Source of the DNA: Pseudomonas psychrophila HA-4
GTDB lineage: Bacteria > Pseudomonadota > Gammaproteobacteria > Pseudomonadales > Pseudomonadaceae
Assembly (NCBI RefSeq): GCF_000282975.1
Contig: NZ_ALJC01000051.1
Span: 51,945 to 115,944 of the forward strand
Reading direction: 5' to 3'
Length of the DNA: 64,000 bases
Below are positions 29,014 to 37,989 of the stretch, in pieces. Made by a program: the position numbers and the translations under genes. Position 1 is the first letter of the stretch. Every line of letters starts with the position of its first letter. The notes under the pieces are model-generated. The model made no database searches and had not been told where the DNA came from. It was given only the letters and a program-made list of their open reading frames with translations.

Positions 29014-30278
29014 AGACGCTCCGCCAGCCAGGCTTCGTTGAAGCTGACATGTTTAATAAACGTGTTATTCCACGAGTACACCAAGTGGTACATGCCGTCC
29101 GGGCTGCGGCTGAAGTACGGGTACTCGTATTCGAAATCGCAGCCACGGGGTTTGCACACGCGGTAGTCGAGGCTGCTAAGAAAACGTTGCTCCAGCGGTA
29201 AACGCTGCGCACCGCTGGAGGCGCGAAAGCCTTTGCCGATGATCTCTTTATAAACCTCGGGGGCGAACGGTTGGCCGAGCGGGTCAGGCGATTCGTCCAG
29301 TTGCACCACCGTGCGCCACTGACTGAGCTGGGCGTCAGTGCCATAGAGGCTGAGCTTGAAGCGGCCGTCCTGCAGGTCATTGAGCGCCACCAGCAACCCA
29401 TCGCCCACCGTGCCCACCGCCGCCAGCGACGAGTTAGGATTGGACGGTTGCAACGGGTACGGCTGACTCCAGGTTTGCCCGGCGTCTTCAGTGCGACTGG
29501 CCAGCACGCGATGATGGGTGTCGCCGGCATAGCGCAACATCGCCACGGCGCGTTGGCCGTCGAGGGGCACGATGGTCGGTTGCAGGGCATTTTTGCCGCG
29601 GCTGATACGGAATTTGTCGATCACCGCCCCGTCGGCGCTCAAGTACAGGTACTCGGCAAACTTGCCCATGAACTCGTGGTACACCGGCAGGCCGATGGAG
29701 CCATCGGCATGGAATACCGGCGCGGCGCGCACTAGGGTGCTGATATTAAAGAACGGCGAGGTCACCAGTTGCCGAGGGGCCGTCCAACTGGCGCCAAAGT
29801 CATCCGAGACCATCACATTGATCGCGCTGGTGGCCCACCCGCCCACTGACACCGACACATAAAACATCCACAGGCGTTTATCCGGCGCCAGGGCAATCAC
29901 CGGGTTGCCAAGCTTTCGAATGTAACGTTGGGTACCGTCGCGGGTGCTTTCCCGCGTGGCCAGCACCTGTTCTGCGCCCCATTCGCCGCTGCGTGCATCA
30001 AATCGCGCGGTGCGCACCTGCACATCAGCGGCGCCTTCGCGCGATCCGGCAAACCACACCGCCATCAAGTCGCCGCCAGGCAGGGCGGTAACGGACGAGG
30101 AATGCACAAAGTCGGTTATCTGGGTGGACACGAACCGGCTGCTGTACTGAGCCGGCGCCGCCACTTTTACGGTGTTCGGGCTGACGTGAGCAAACGGCGC
30201 CAGCACATGGGGCGGATGGCTTTGCCAAGCGGCAAAAAACACTGCCAGCAGGCTAAAAATCAATAAGGCGGAGCGCAT
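29010..30278 (-). CDS. BNR/Asp-box (sialidase-like) exported protein
   Basis: 422 aa from ATG 30278. An N-terminal hydrophobic segment (LLIFSLLAVFFAAW) acts as signal peptide or anchor. A six-bladed propeller is indicated by Asp-box motifs (SDDFGASWTAP and TEDAGQTWSQP) and repeated RAAPVF/LRYAG strands. The family includes exo-alpha-sialidases and other periplasmic glycan hydrolases. I see Arg residues that could form the sialidase triad (RKLGNP region) but cannot confirm catalysis. The open frame extends upstream into the cytochrome gene without coding character. Confidence 0.8.
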   Translation of the reverse strand: MRSALLIFSLLAVFFAAWQSHPPHVLAPFAHVSPNTVKVAAPAQYSSRFVSTQITDFVHSSSVTALPGGDLMAVWFAGSREGAADVQVRTARFDARSGEWGAEQVLATRESTRDGTQRYIRKLGNPVIALAPDKRLWMFYVSVSVGGWATSAINVMVSDDFGASWTAPRQLVTSPFFNISTLVRAAPVFHADGSIGLPVYHEFMGKFAEYLYLSADGAVIDKFRISRGKNALQPTIVPLDGQRAVAMLRYAGDTHHRVLASRTEDAGQTWSQPYPLQPSNPNSSLAAVGTVGDGLLVALNDLQDGRFKLSLYGTDAQLSQWRTVVQLDESPDPLGQPFAPEVYKEIIGKGFRASSGAQRLPLEQRFLSSLDYRVCKPRGCDFEYEYPYFSRSPDGMYHLVYSWNNTFIKHVSFNEAWLAERL

Positions 30279-30300
30279 AGAGAACCTGTTGGTAAAAGGA

Positions 30301-30846
30301 TTACTGCGCACGCTCATCCGGCAGGCGCTTCCTGCGACCGGTGAGCATGGATAACGGCAGGTTGTCCCGCACCTGGATACTTTCAAACACGGCAGCCAGC
30401 ACATGCAGGCACACCAGACCAAGCAGCACATTGGCCGCGGTGTCGTGGACTTGCAGCGGCCAATCGGCGCCCCACAGGGCATCAACTTCCTGCATCAAAA
30501 AGCCGCTCACGCCGATGGTGAGTAACGCCAGCAACATCAACAGCATCACTAGCGCGCCAATCGGCGAATGCCCCAAACGGTGTTGCGGCTTACCCTTGAG
30601 CAGCGAGCGCACGTGGGCATTCAGCCTTTTTGGCGTAGGCCAAAAGTCTGCCCACCGTGCACTGCACGGTCCGACAAATCCCCACACCGTTCGCACCAAC
30701 AGCCAGGCCATGGCGTAATAACCCAACCAGACATGCCAGTCGTCGCCTGCTTCGTTGAAGAAGTAATTGGCCACGAAGACTCCGGCGACGGACGCATGGA
30801 ACAGCCTCACCAACGGGTCCCACAAGCGCAGGGATTCGCCTGGCAT
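30301..30846 (-). CDS. Cytochrome b561-type di-haem membrane protein
   Basis: 181 aa with four membrane helices. Haem-ligand histidines are visible in LFHASVAGVFVANYF, DDWHVWLGYYAMAW, VHDTAANVLLGLVCLHVL. Typical of prokaryotic cytochrome b561/Ni-hydrogenase b-type subunits that pass electrons across the inner membrane. Its PepSY partner overlaps by one base upstream, a frequent pairing. The electron acceptor is unknown. Confidence 0.86.
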   Translation of the reverse strand: MPGESLRLWDPLVRLFHASVAGVFVANYFFNEAGDDWHVWLGYYAMAWLLVRTVWGFVGPCSARWADFWPTPKRLNAHVRSLLKGKPQHRLGHSPIGALVMLLMLLALLTIGVSGFLMQEVDALWGADWPLQVHDTAANVLLGLVCLHVLAAVFESIQVRDNLPLSMLTGRRKRLPDERAQ

Positions 30847-31112
30847 CAGCCTTTGATCTCAGTCTTCACGGCCTTGCCGGTGACCGGGTCGTGGTAAATC
30901 TCGACCTTGCGCTTGTCCTTGTCGAACCCGTAGATCTCGTAGCAGTTGCCGGCGGTGACCTTGAACTTGCTGATGGTGTAGCCCTCGGCCTTGAGCGTGT
31001 CCTGGAAGGCTTTTTCGTCTTGCCATTGCGAGCGCTCGGCGGTGGTGCATTGCGGACCGGCGACGGCCAGGGGGCTGGCGAGGATCAGGGACAGCAGGAG
31101 AATTTTGCGCAT
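30846..31112 (-). CDS. PepSY-domain periplasmic protein
   Basis: 88 aa from ATG 31112; signal peptide ending AVAG. One PepSY domain follows (EKAFQDTLKAEGYTISKFKVTAGNCYEIYGFDKDKRKVEIYHDPVTGKAV across residues ~33-84). Such small PepSY proteins are usually targets of PmrA/QseB-type regulators and here the gene is divergent from one, with a matching operator between. First gene of the five-gene minus-strand operon. Confidence 0.87.
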   Translation of the reverse strand: MRKILLLSLILASPLAVAGPQCTTAERSQWQDEKAFQDTLKAEGYTISKFKVTAGNCYEIYGFDKDKRKVEIYHDPVTGKAVKTEIKG

Positions 31113-31159
31113 GAAAAAGCTCTCAGCAAATGGGGGAGCTTTCACAGTGCCAAACCAAC

Positions 31160-31176
31160 CTTAGGGCAACCTTAGT
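31160..31176. promoter_or_regulatory. PmrA/QseB-box-like direct repeat
   Basis: CTTAGG (31160-31165), 5 bp (gcaac), CTTAGT (31171-31176). The spacing and sequence follow the PmrA-type box CTTAAT-N5-CTTAAT. It sits in the 147-bp divergent region between the PepSY operon and the response-regulator gene, so it probably serves autoregulation, the PepSY operon, or both. Confidence 0.6.
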
Positions 31177-31259
31177 TGGCAACGAGTCGTAACATCTTTG
31201 TTAAAATAGCCCCGACCAGAACCCGGCATGATGCCGCGGATTCCTACAGAGATTTTGCT

Positions 31260-31922
31260 ATGCGCCTACTCCTTGTCGAAGATGACCGCGCCCTTGGCCA
31301 AGGAATTCGCGTGGCCTTGGGCGCCGAGGGCTACACCCTGGATTGGCTGCAGGATGGCGTTGCGGCGCTGCATGCGGTGCGTACGGAGAGCTTCGATTTA
31401 CTGCTGCTCGACCTCGGCCTGCCCCGTCTCGACGGCCTCGACCTGTTGCAACAACTGCGCGCCGAGCAACATGATCTTCCGGTACTGATCCTCACCGCCC
31501 GCGACGGCACCGCCGAGCGCATCGCCGGACTAGATGCTGGCGCCGACGACTACTTGGTCAAACCCTTTGACGTCGAAGAGCTCAAGGCCCGCGTGCGCGC
31601 CCTCTTGCGCCGCAGCCAAGGCCGCGCGCAACCGATGCTCGAACACGCCGGCGCCAGCCTCGACCCCACCACCCAGCAGGTGCGTTACCTGAATGAGGAC
31701 ATCATCGTCACGCCCATGGAATACCAGTTGCTGCACCAACTGATGGTGCGCCCTGGCAAAGTGGTAACCCGCGAGCGCCTGTCCCGCGCGCTGTATGGTT
31801 GGCAGGACCGCGTAGAGAGCAACACCTTGGAAGTATTGATCCACAATCTGCGTAAAAAGTTATCTACCGAGCTGATCCGCACTGTGCGCGGCGTTGGTTA
31901 TGTGCTGGTGCTCAAGCCATGA
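31260..31922 (+). CDS. OmpR-family response regulator (QseB/PmrA type)
   Basis: 220 aa from ATG 31260. The receiver domain has acidic residues EDD (7-9), phospho-acceptor Asp51 in LLLLDLGLP and Lys in DYLVKPFDVEEL. The C-terminal winged helix ends GVGYVLVLKP. The partner kinase gene overlaps by 4 bp. Target genes are likely the divergent PepSY-to-sulfatase operon. Exact orthology (QseB, PmrA or ColR) cannot be settled from the sequence alone. Confidence 0.92.
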   Translation: MRLLLVEDDRALGQGIRVALGAEGYTLDWLQDGVAALHAVRTESFDLLLLDLGLPRLDGLDLLQQLRAEQHDLPVLILTARDGTAERIAGLDAGADDYLVKPFDVEELKARVRALLRRSQGRAQPMLEHAGASLDPTTQQVRYLNEDIIVTPMEYQLLHQLMVRPGKVVTRERLSRALYGWQDRVESNTLEVLIHNLRKKLSTELIRTVRGVGYVLVLKP

Positions 31923-33298
31923 TCTCCGTACGCGCGCGCATCCTCGTGCCAGTGCTGGTGTTGATCCTGCTCGGCGACGCCCTGATCAGTTGGCTGGTGC
32001 TGCGCGACAGTCACCACGAAATCGAAGACGTCTACGACGCCCAACTCGCCCAAAGCGCGCGCCTGCTGCAAGGCGTACTGCGCCAGCGTGACCCCGGCGA
32101 GGCGGATTGGGACCGTTTGTACCAGGCGTTTGATCAGGCCATGAGCCGGGTGGGCGAAGAGGGCGTGGCTCATCCCTATGAAACCCGCCTGACGTTCCAG
32201 GTGTGGCGCAGCGACGGCCAGCTACTCGTTCGCTCGGCCGAAGCGCCGGTGCTGGCCGCACCGCCCGCGACCCTTGGCTCGCACGACATCATGGAAAACG
32301 GCAACGACTGGTGCGCCTTCCTTCTCGCCGACCCGCAACAGGGCCTGCTGATTTGGGTGGGCGAGCGTGACGACATCCGCCAAGACGTGATCAAACGCAT
32401 CATGCGCCACACCCTCTGGCCGACCCTGATCGGTGTGCCGCTACTGACAGTGTTGATCTGGCTGTGCATCGGTTGGGGCCTCAAACCCCTGCGGGTCATG
32501 GCACTGTCGATTCGCGGGCGCAACTCCGACACCTTGCAACCGCTGCACCTCAAACCCCTGCCCACCGACCTAGAACCCATGCAAACCGCGCTCAACCGGC
32601 TGTTGGTGCAGGTGGACGAGCTGTTGGAGCGCGAACGCCGGTTCATCGCCGACGCCGCCCACGAACTGCGCACCCCCCTGGCGATCCTGCGTATCCATGC
32701 GCAAAACGCCCAAAGCGCGGAGACCTCGGAGCAACGACGCGAGGCGTTGGAATTTCTAGTAAGCGGTGTCGACCGCGCCACCCGCATCGCCAGCCAGTTG
32801 CTGACCATGGCGCGTATCGAGCCGCAATTGAATAACCCTGTGCGCAGCCGCGTGCAACTTACCGAATTGGTACGGGAAGAATTGGCCGAATTAACGCCAC
32901 TGGCCATGGAAAAAGGCGTGGAACTGGTGCTCGAAGGGGACGAGGAGTGCTGGGTAGAAACCGAGCCGGTAGCGTTAGCTATTGCACTGCAAAACTTGGT
33001 GACCAATGCCCTCAACTTTTCTTCCTCAGGGAGAGAAGTCACTGTAGTGGTGCACAAGGACGAGGAAGGTAGGGTCTGCTTGAGGGTTGAAGACGCCGGA
33101 CCGGGAATAGAGGAAGGAGAACTGCCAAGACTGTTTGAGCGATTTTATAGCCGAGGCAACGCCAATGGCGCGGGCCTTGGATTAGCCATCGTACAGATGG
33201 TGACTCGTAAAATTGGCGCTAGCTTACACATCCATAACCTAGCCAGCGGTGGCGTCTGTGCAGAACTCAGTCTCAACCAGACCAATAGCACCCTATAA
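31919..33298 (+). CDS. Sensor histidine kinase (QseC/PmrB type)
   Basis: 459 aa. TM1 ~8-28, a periplasmic sensor (~30-165), TM2 ~168-188, then HAMP-like linker, HisKA with His248 (ADAAHELRTPLAILRIH) and HATPase with N box (LQNLVTNALNFSS), G1 (VEDAGPGIEEGELPRLFERFY) and G2 (GAGLGLAIVQMV). Partner of the overlapping response regulator. The signal is unknown. Confidence 0.92.
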   Translation: MISVRARILVPVLVLILLGDALISWLVLRDSHHEIEDVYDAQLAQSARLLQGVLRQRDPGEADWDRLYQAFDQAMSRVGEEGVAHPYETRLTFQVWRSDGQLLVRSAEAPVLAAPPATLGSHDIMENGNDWCAFLLADPQQGLLIWVGERDDIRQDVIKRIMRHTLWPTLIGVPLLTVLIWLCIGWGLKPLRVMALSIRGRNSDTLQPLHLKPLPTDLEPMQTALNRLLVQVDELLERERRFIADAAHELRTPLAILRIHAQNAQSAETSEQRREALEFLVSGVDRATRIASQLLTMARIEPQLNNPVRSRVQLTELVREELAELTPLAMEKGVELVLEGDEECWVETEPVALAIALQNLVTNALNFSSSGREVTVVVHKDEEGRVCLRVEDAGPGIEEGELPRLFERFYSRGNANGAGLGLAIVQMVTRKIGASLHIHNLASGGVCAELSLNQTNSTL

Positions 33299-33611
33299 CG
33301 CCCTCTCACATCCGAGCAACACTCTGAGCAATCGAGCAGTAGGGGGCGATGCCATTGCTATCTGCCTTGAAGTCTGGCGCCGATCATGACACTCAGAGGC
33401 GTCACCATATCGATGTACTGAAAGTGCGGCCTGGCCGAAGATACCCCGCTAACCACCGAGATTTCTCACTTAATCATTACTCATTTTTGAGTTAACTTAA
33501 GACTGAATTCCAGATAATGTTTAGCGCACGCTAAGCGTAAACCTTTAATTACGGTGGTCTCCTTGAGTTTTTTCAAGATAACTATTCGGCCGGCTTGAGA
33601 TATTTTTCTAT

Positions 33612-34766
33612 ATGCCTACGTTTACCCACCACGACCTTGAGCTTCTCAATCCATCCTTTGACTCGGACCTTGTCGATGTACTGAGCGAGCTTGAGCATTT
33701 GCGTCGTCTAAGACTTGAAGGCGATACGCCACCGCAGGTGTTCTACCAACTCAAGTCGCTTTTCCATGCGCTGGAAAGCCTCGGCTCTGCACGCATAGAG
33801 GGCAACCACACGACTTTGGCGGACTACATAGATAGCAAGGTAGAAGGTCAGGCCCAGGACACTGATCAGTTGCGCGAAGTTGCCAATATTGAAAAGGCAA
33901 TGGATTATGTTGAACAAATCATGACGCCGGGCGCAGCACTTACTGAGCAGACGATTCGAGAGCTGCACGCAATGACCGTAAACGATTTGGTTCGCGAAGG
34001 CGACAAAACGCCAGGGGCCTATCGCAACGGGGGCGTCAGCATATCCCAATCTGATCACCTACCACCCGATTTCATCCAAGTTCAGGCTTATATGCAGGAA
34101 CTTGTCGAATTCGTTAATCACGAAGACTCCCCGAAATATGACCTCATGAAGGTCGCACTTGCTCACCATAGATTTGGATGGATACATCCATTCGGCAATG
34201 GTAATGGTCGCGTGGTCAGGCTGCTGACCTATGCACTCCTAATGAAATATGGTTTCAACGTCAGCACGGGAGGCCGCGTCCTAAATCCTACGGCCATTTT
34301 TTGTAATGACCGTGAGCGCTATTACGCAATGCTAGCCACCGCCGACAAAGGAACGAAGGAAGGACTTGAGAAGTGGTGTACCTATGTGCTGGAAGGCATT
34401 CGTGCTGAGCTTGAGAAAGTCGATCGCCTCACGGACTACGCATATCTGACCAAATGCATACTCGTCCCTGCTGTGGCCTTCGCACGGGAGCGAGAATGGA
34501 TCACTGAGAAGGAAGAGGCAGTGCTGTCGGCCGCTATAAAATTGAAGGTCGTAAAATCTGCTGATGTAGCAGCCGTACTCCCTCAGCAGTCGAGCAATCA
34601 ACGGACTTACCTGATCAAAAAACTGGTAGGCCAAGGAATGCTCCTACCGCTAAGTGCAGGCGCGAGGCAATACACAATCGGGTTTTCTAATAATTATCTA
34701 ATTCGAGGTGTCATCAAGTCACTCAGGGAGGAAGGGTTCATACCTGAACCGCTGGAAAAACCATGA
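33612..34766 (+). CDS. Fic-domain AMPylase-type protein with N-terminal inhibitory motif
   Basis: 384 aa. Fic catalytic motif HPFGNGNGR (His192) with downstream VVR, normally transferring AMP from ATP to a hydroxyl side chain. The inhibitory helix motif SxxxEG is present before the Fic domain (Ser59 to Gly64, in [10 protein letters not shown]), which places it in the class with an N-terminal inhibitory glutamate (Glu63). The C-terminal ~100 residues look like a winged helix ([23 protein letters not shown]). No partner antitoxin gene is visible. The 313-bp gap upstream holds no gene, only an AT-rich putative promoter region with a small palindrome at 33478-33494. The RBS is weak. Confidence 0.88.
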   Translation: MPTFTHHDLELLNPSFDSDLVDVLSELEHLRRLRLEGDTPPQVFYQLKSLFHALESLGSARIEGNHTTLADYIDSKVEGQAQDTDQLREVANIEKAMDYVEQIMTPGAALTEQTIRELHAMTVNDLVREGDKTPGAYRNGGVSISQSDHLPPDFIQVQAYMQELVEFVNHEDSPKYDLMKVALAHHRFGWIHPFGNGNGRVVRLLTYALLMKYGFNVSTGGRVLNPTAIFCNDRERYYAMLATADKGTKEGLEKWCTYVLEGIRAELEKVDRLTDYAYLTKCILVPAVAFAREREWITEKEEAVLSAAIKLKVVKSADVAAVLPQQSSNQRTYLIKKLVGQGMLLPLSAGARQYTIGFSNNYLIRGVIKSLREEGFIPEPLEKP

Positions 34767-34894
34767 GCATCGAATTAAAGAAACAGTGAGCGAAAATAGC
34801 CCCTCCCTATACCACTTGAGGCTGGAGCAACTTGATGACCACTGCCCGATCCGTGGTGGTGCTGGCGCCGAGAATGATATGAACGCCTCAGATG

Positions 34895-34970
34895 GCGTTA
34901 CCGTTCGCAGGGGAAAGATCAACGAATCTCCACGGCTTTTTCAGACAGCGTGAAACGAGCCAAAAAAGCA
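34895..34970. repeat. Dispersed repeat, copy 2
   Basis: The counterpart of 26177-26252: shared GTTACCGTTCG, CTTTTTCA-ACAGCGT-AAACG-GCC and AAAAA blocks. A 6-bp hairpin AACGCC/GGCGTT (34882-34887 with 34894-34899) sits at the place where copy 1 is preceded by its fourth hairpin. Located 3' of the fic gene. Confidence 0.6.
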
Positions 34971-34985
34971 GGCACCCTCACCCGC

Positions 34986-35552
34986 TCAAGGCAGAGACCT
35001 TATTGCCCGCACCACCGCATCGGCTATGGTCTTGGTAATAAGCTGGCGTTGGACTTTATCCATCGTGGGGCTCAGCCATGTCGGCAGGCTGTTCAGCAGA
35101 GGCAAAATGGCCGCAAGTGCGCCTTCGCGTAAGGGGCCACCAGGTTGTTGGCTTAGCTGGCTGACCAAGCCCACGATCTCTGACTCATAGGCAAACCTCA
35201 GACGCTCGATGCGTGCCTCTATTGGCGCGCTTAGACAATTGACGTCCATGACCGCCAATTTGAAATGCCCCGCCATGTTTTCATGCAAATGAAGATGGCA
35301 TTCGATCAATTGGGCCAAGCGTTGCTCAGGCGTCATTCGTCGTTTCTTGATCAGATGAACCTGAGACAACAGCGCCTGATACAGCTCGCTCAGTAACTCG
35401 AACAGCAACGCCTCTTTGCTCTCTACGTGGTGGTAAATGGCCCCCGGACTTATTCCGATATAGGCGGCCAACTCGCGCATGCTGACTTGGCTAAAACTGC
35501 GCTCCCTGAATAACTCCAAGGCTTTGTTCTGGACGTCTGCTCGGCTTAGCAC
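34986..35552 (-). CDS. TetR-family transcriptional regulator
   Basis: 188 aa from the GTG at 35552, chosen because GAGGA lies 7 nt upstream; an ATG 45 bp earlier has no such site. The N-terminal HTH reads KALELFRERSFSQVSMRELAAYIGISPGAIYHHVESKEALL (residues ~10-50), followed by a ligand-binding helical domain. The target is unknown. It is on the same strand as the AraC gene, 111 bp downstream of its stop. It may or may not belong to the nitrile cluster. Confidence 0.88.
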   Translation of the reverse strand: MLSRADVQNKALELFRERSFSQVSMRELAAYIGISPGAIYHHVESKEALLFELLSELYQALLSQVHLIKKRRMTPEQRLAQLIECHLHLHENMAGHFKLAVMDVNCLSAPIEARIERLRFAYESEIVGLVSQLSQQPGGPLREGALAAILPLLNSLPTWLSPTMDKVQRQLITKTIADAVVRAIRSLP

Positions 35553-35663
35553 AAACAATTCCTCGTAGTGCGCGTGCTCACAAACCCTCGTATCCACGCC
35601 GCAGTTGTCTGTCTGGAGCGCTTATTGTTATGCATTTTTGGGGGCAAACAATGGCAAAACGAC

Positions 35664-36680
35664 TCAATTGCGCTGATCGTTTTGGCCACTGCTCACATTA
35701 AAACGACGGTAGTGCCCCGGACTTTTCCCCGTCCACTTGCGAAAAGCTTTGTGGAAAGAGCTGACGTCTTCAAAGCCTAAATATTCAGCGATGGCTTCCA
35801 GTGTCATGCGCGGATCGTTCATCGCGGTGATCGCCAGTTCTTTGCGTACACCGTCCTTGAGCGTCTGGTAGCTTTGCCCTTCCTCGGCCAAGCGCCGACG
35901 CAACGTTGAAACCGATGTGTTAAAACGCCCTGCCAAGCCTTCGACCGGCGGCCACTGCGCTGCCGGGGACTCGCGCAAAGCCTGCCGAATACGCCGTCCC
36001 AATCCGTCTGGCGCACGGTATCTCACCAAGATATTGGCCGGCGCCCTGGCAAGAAATCTCTGCAATTCTTTGGGGGTCCTGCGAATGGGATAATCCAGGC
36101 ATTGCGCTGCAAACATCAGGCGCGTTGTAGGGCATTCAAATTGCAGATTACGCGTGAACATCACGTGGTAATCCTCAATGAAAGCAGGCGGGGAACAACG
36201 TGACTCGACCGCTAAAATCGGAATACGACGACCGACCAACCAGCAAGCCACGCCATGCACGATCATCCAGTAGGTGAAATAGGCAAAGGCGCGCTTGGGC
36301 GTCGTGTGTTGCTCACGCAGGGCTATTTCGATGTGCGTGGGGTGGCGAACCAAATGCGCGTCAAACCCTTGGAGCATTAACGAGAGAAATCCCAGCGCCG
36401 TTTCCAACCCTTCGCCAAGCGTGGGTTGAACAAAGCTGGCCTCACATAGAAACGCGAAGCTGCCTCGGCGCAGTGGGCGCGGGTCCATGCCGAAGAACTC
36501 ATCATCAAGACGATCAGACGCTGTGCGCCATAGGTTGGCATAGGATTGAGTGGATACCCGAGCCGTGTCATCGCTCAGGCATGCGGGGTCAATACCGGCC
36601 TCTCTAAGCAGCATGTCAGGGTCTAACTGACATTCACGCAGCGCTTCACGAACCAGTTGAATGGCGATGCTGTCTTTCAT
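35664..36680 (-). CDS. AraC-family regulator with Arabinose_bd (OruR/ArgR-like) N-terminus
   Basis: 338 aa. The N-terminal ~180 residues match the arabinose-binding-like sensor domain of AraC proteins such as OruR. The C-terminal double HTH includes TSVSTLRRRLAEEGQSYQTLKD and MTLEAIAEYLGFEDVSSFHKAFRKWTG. It begins 4 bp after the chemoreceptor stop, so it is probably the last gene of the aldoxime-nitrile operon. It may sense an intermediate of that pathway; this is inferred from position only. Confidence 0.88.
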   Translation of the reverse strand: MKDSIAIQLVREALRECQLDPDMLLREAGIDPACLSDDTARVSTQSYANLWRTASDRLDDEFFGMDPRPLRRGSFAFLCEASFVQPTLGEGLETALGFLSLMLQGFDAHLVRHPTHIEIALREQHTTPKRAFAYFTYWMIVHGVACWLVGRRIPILAVESRCSPPAFIEDYHVMFTRNLQFECPTTRLMFAAQCLDYPIRRTPKELQRFLARAPANILVRYRAPDGLGRRIRQALRESPAAQWPPVEGLAGRFNTSVSTLRRRLAEEGQSYQTLKDGVRKELAITAMNDPRMTLEAIAEYLGFEDVSSFHKAFRKWTGKSPGHYRRFNVSSGQNDQRN

Positions 36681-36684
36681 GTGC

Positions 36685-37977
36685 CTAGCCGTCCATCATA
36701 TCGACCGCTTGCTGGGTGGCCTTGCTGGTACGGGTGGCCAGTTTGCGGACCTCATCTGCAACCACTGCAAACCCCCGCCCAGCCTCGCCCGCTCGGGCTG
36801 CCTCAATAGCGGCATTTAAAGCCAAGAGATTGGTCTGGCTGGCTATGCCCTGAATGGTGGCGACAATGTGCGTTAGCTTGCTGAGTGTTTCCTGCATCAC
36901 GCGGTGCTGGTGTTCCTGAGCTTCGCGCATCACGCTTTCTTCATGGTTGGCATGAATGTCGGTGATGGCGCCCACCACGCGTTGCGGAGAGCCGTCATCG
37001 GCACGCCGCGTCTGGCCCCGGCCGCGAAACCAGCGGTAAAGACCATTTTTGTGCTTAAGCCGATACTCAACATCAAACGGGGTTTTTCCGCTTCGGTCGT
37101 CGACGTGTGCGACAAAAGCACCAATTGCTCGTGCGCTGTCCTCGGGATGCAAGCGTGAGGTCCAGCTTTCCAGGGTGTTGGGAAACTCCTCGGCAGTGGT
37201 ATACCCCAGCAGCCTGCGCATTTGCGAAGACCACCAGATGGTATTTTTGGGGTTCGCCGGGTCACCGGCAACGACCTCTATGTCCCACAGCCCGTCATGG
37301 AGCATTTCTCGGGAAATCTCGAAGCGCATCGCCGCCAATTCGAGTTCTTCATCGCGCAGGTGCTGCTCATGAATATCCCGCAGGCTTCCGCCCATGGCCA
37401 CAGGTACGCCGTGAGGGTCTCGGCACGATTCACCGCAGACCCTGTACCAGCGATAGTGACCGTCTGATGCCAGACTCATTCGCACATCGAGCGCAAAGGG
37501 GGTGCGCCCGCTGCGATCCGCCAGGTGCTGGGTAAGGGCATCTAAATGACGTTGACGGTCAGCAGGATGTAGCCGCTCGCCCCAACGGCCGAGCCGGTCA
37601 ATGCCTTGGGCCTGAGGTGACTCACGCCCCGACCACGCCAGCACAGATTCCAGCGCAAGCGGAGGGGGGGCGCCCAGTTCCAACTCCCAAAATAGCTCGC
37701 CGCAACCTTGGGTGATGAGCGCCCAGCGTGACGCCCACTGTTGCACAACAGCGTCACGCTCAGCGAGACGTTCGCGCAACTCGGCCACTTCCAAGGTCAG
37801 CGCCTGCGCTTGCTCTTTCAGTAGTCTGCGCTCGTGCAACACGTGCTCCGCGCCTGTCAGGATGCGTCGCAACAAAGGATTTTTCGACGACAATGGCGCG
37901 CCCACAAAGTCAGGCTGCTCCAGCGTGTCAGCAAGCGGCATCAGTATCCATCGGGTGGTTCGGTTGAAAAAGAGCAT
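36685..37977 (-). CDS. Soluble PAS-PAS methyl-accepting chemotaxis protein
   Basis: 430 aa, with no membrane segment and no HAMP. An N-terminal coiled coil (~45-85, [27 protein letters not shown]) leads to two PAS_3-like domains (~90-205 with [15 protein letters not shown]; ~215-345 with [15 protein letters not shown]). The C-terminus is a very short signalling hairpin: [20 protein letters not shown] and [15 protein letters not shown]. The RBS GAGGTG precedes the ATG. It lies 12 bp after the P47K gene, inside the nitrile hydratase operon, which suggests energy or metabolic taxis linked to nitrile/aldoxime use. Confidence 0.88.
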   Translation of the reverse strand: MLFFNRTTRWILMPLADTLEQPDFVGAPLSSKNPLLRRILTGAEHVLHERRLLKEQAQALTLEVAELRERLAERDAVVQQWASRWALITQGCGELFWELELGAPPPLALESVLAWSGRESPQAQGIDRLGRWGERLHPADRQRHLDALTQHLADRSGRTPFALDVRMSLASDGHYRWYRVCGESCRDPHGVPVAMGGSLRDIHEQHLRDEELELAAMRFEISREMLHDGLWDIEVVAGDPANPKNTIWWSSQMRRLLGYTTAEEFPNTLESWTSRLHPEDSARAIGAFVAHVDDRSGKTPFDVEYRLKHKNGLYRWFRGRGQTRRADDGSPQRVVGAITDIHANHEESVMREAQEHQHRVMQETLSKLTHIVATIQGIASQTNLLALNAAIEAARAGEAGRGFAVVADEVRKLATRTSKATQQAVDMMDG

Positions 37978-37989
37978 GTAACACCTCGC

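Noticed and set aside
29010..30485. Longer sialidase-like protein starting at 30485
   Set aside because: The extra N-terminus is Cys/Arg-rich, overlaps the cytochrome gene and would bury the signal sequence; the start at 30278 is preferred.
34708..34953. 81-codon ORF after fic
   Set aside because: It overlaps the fic 3' end and then the dispersed repeat; no RBS or conserved content.
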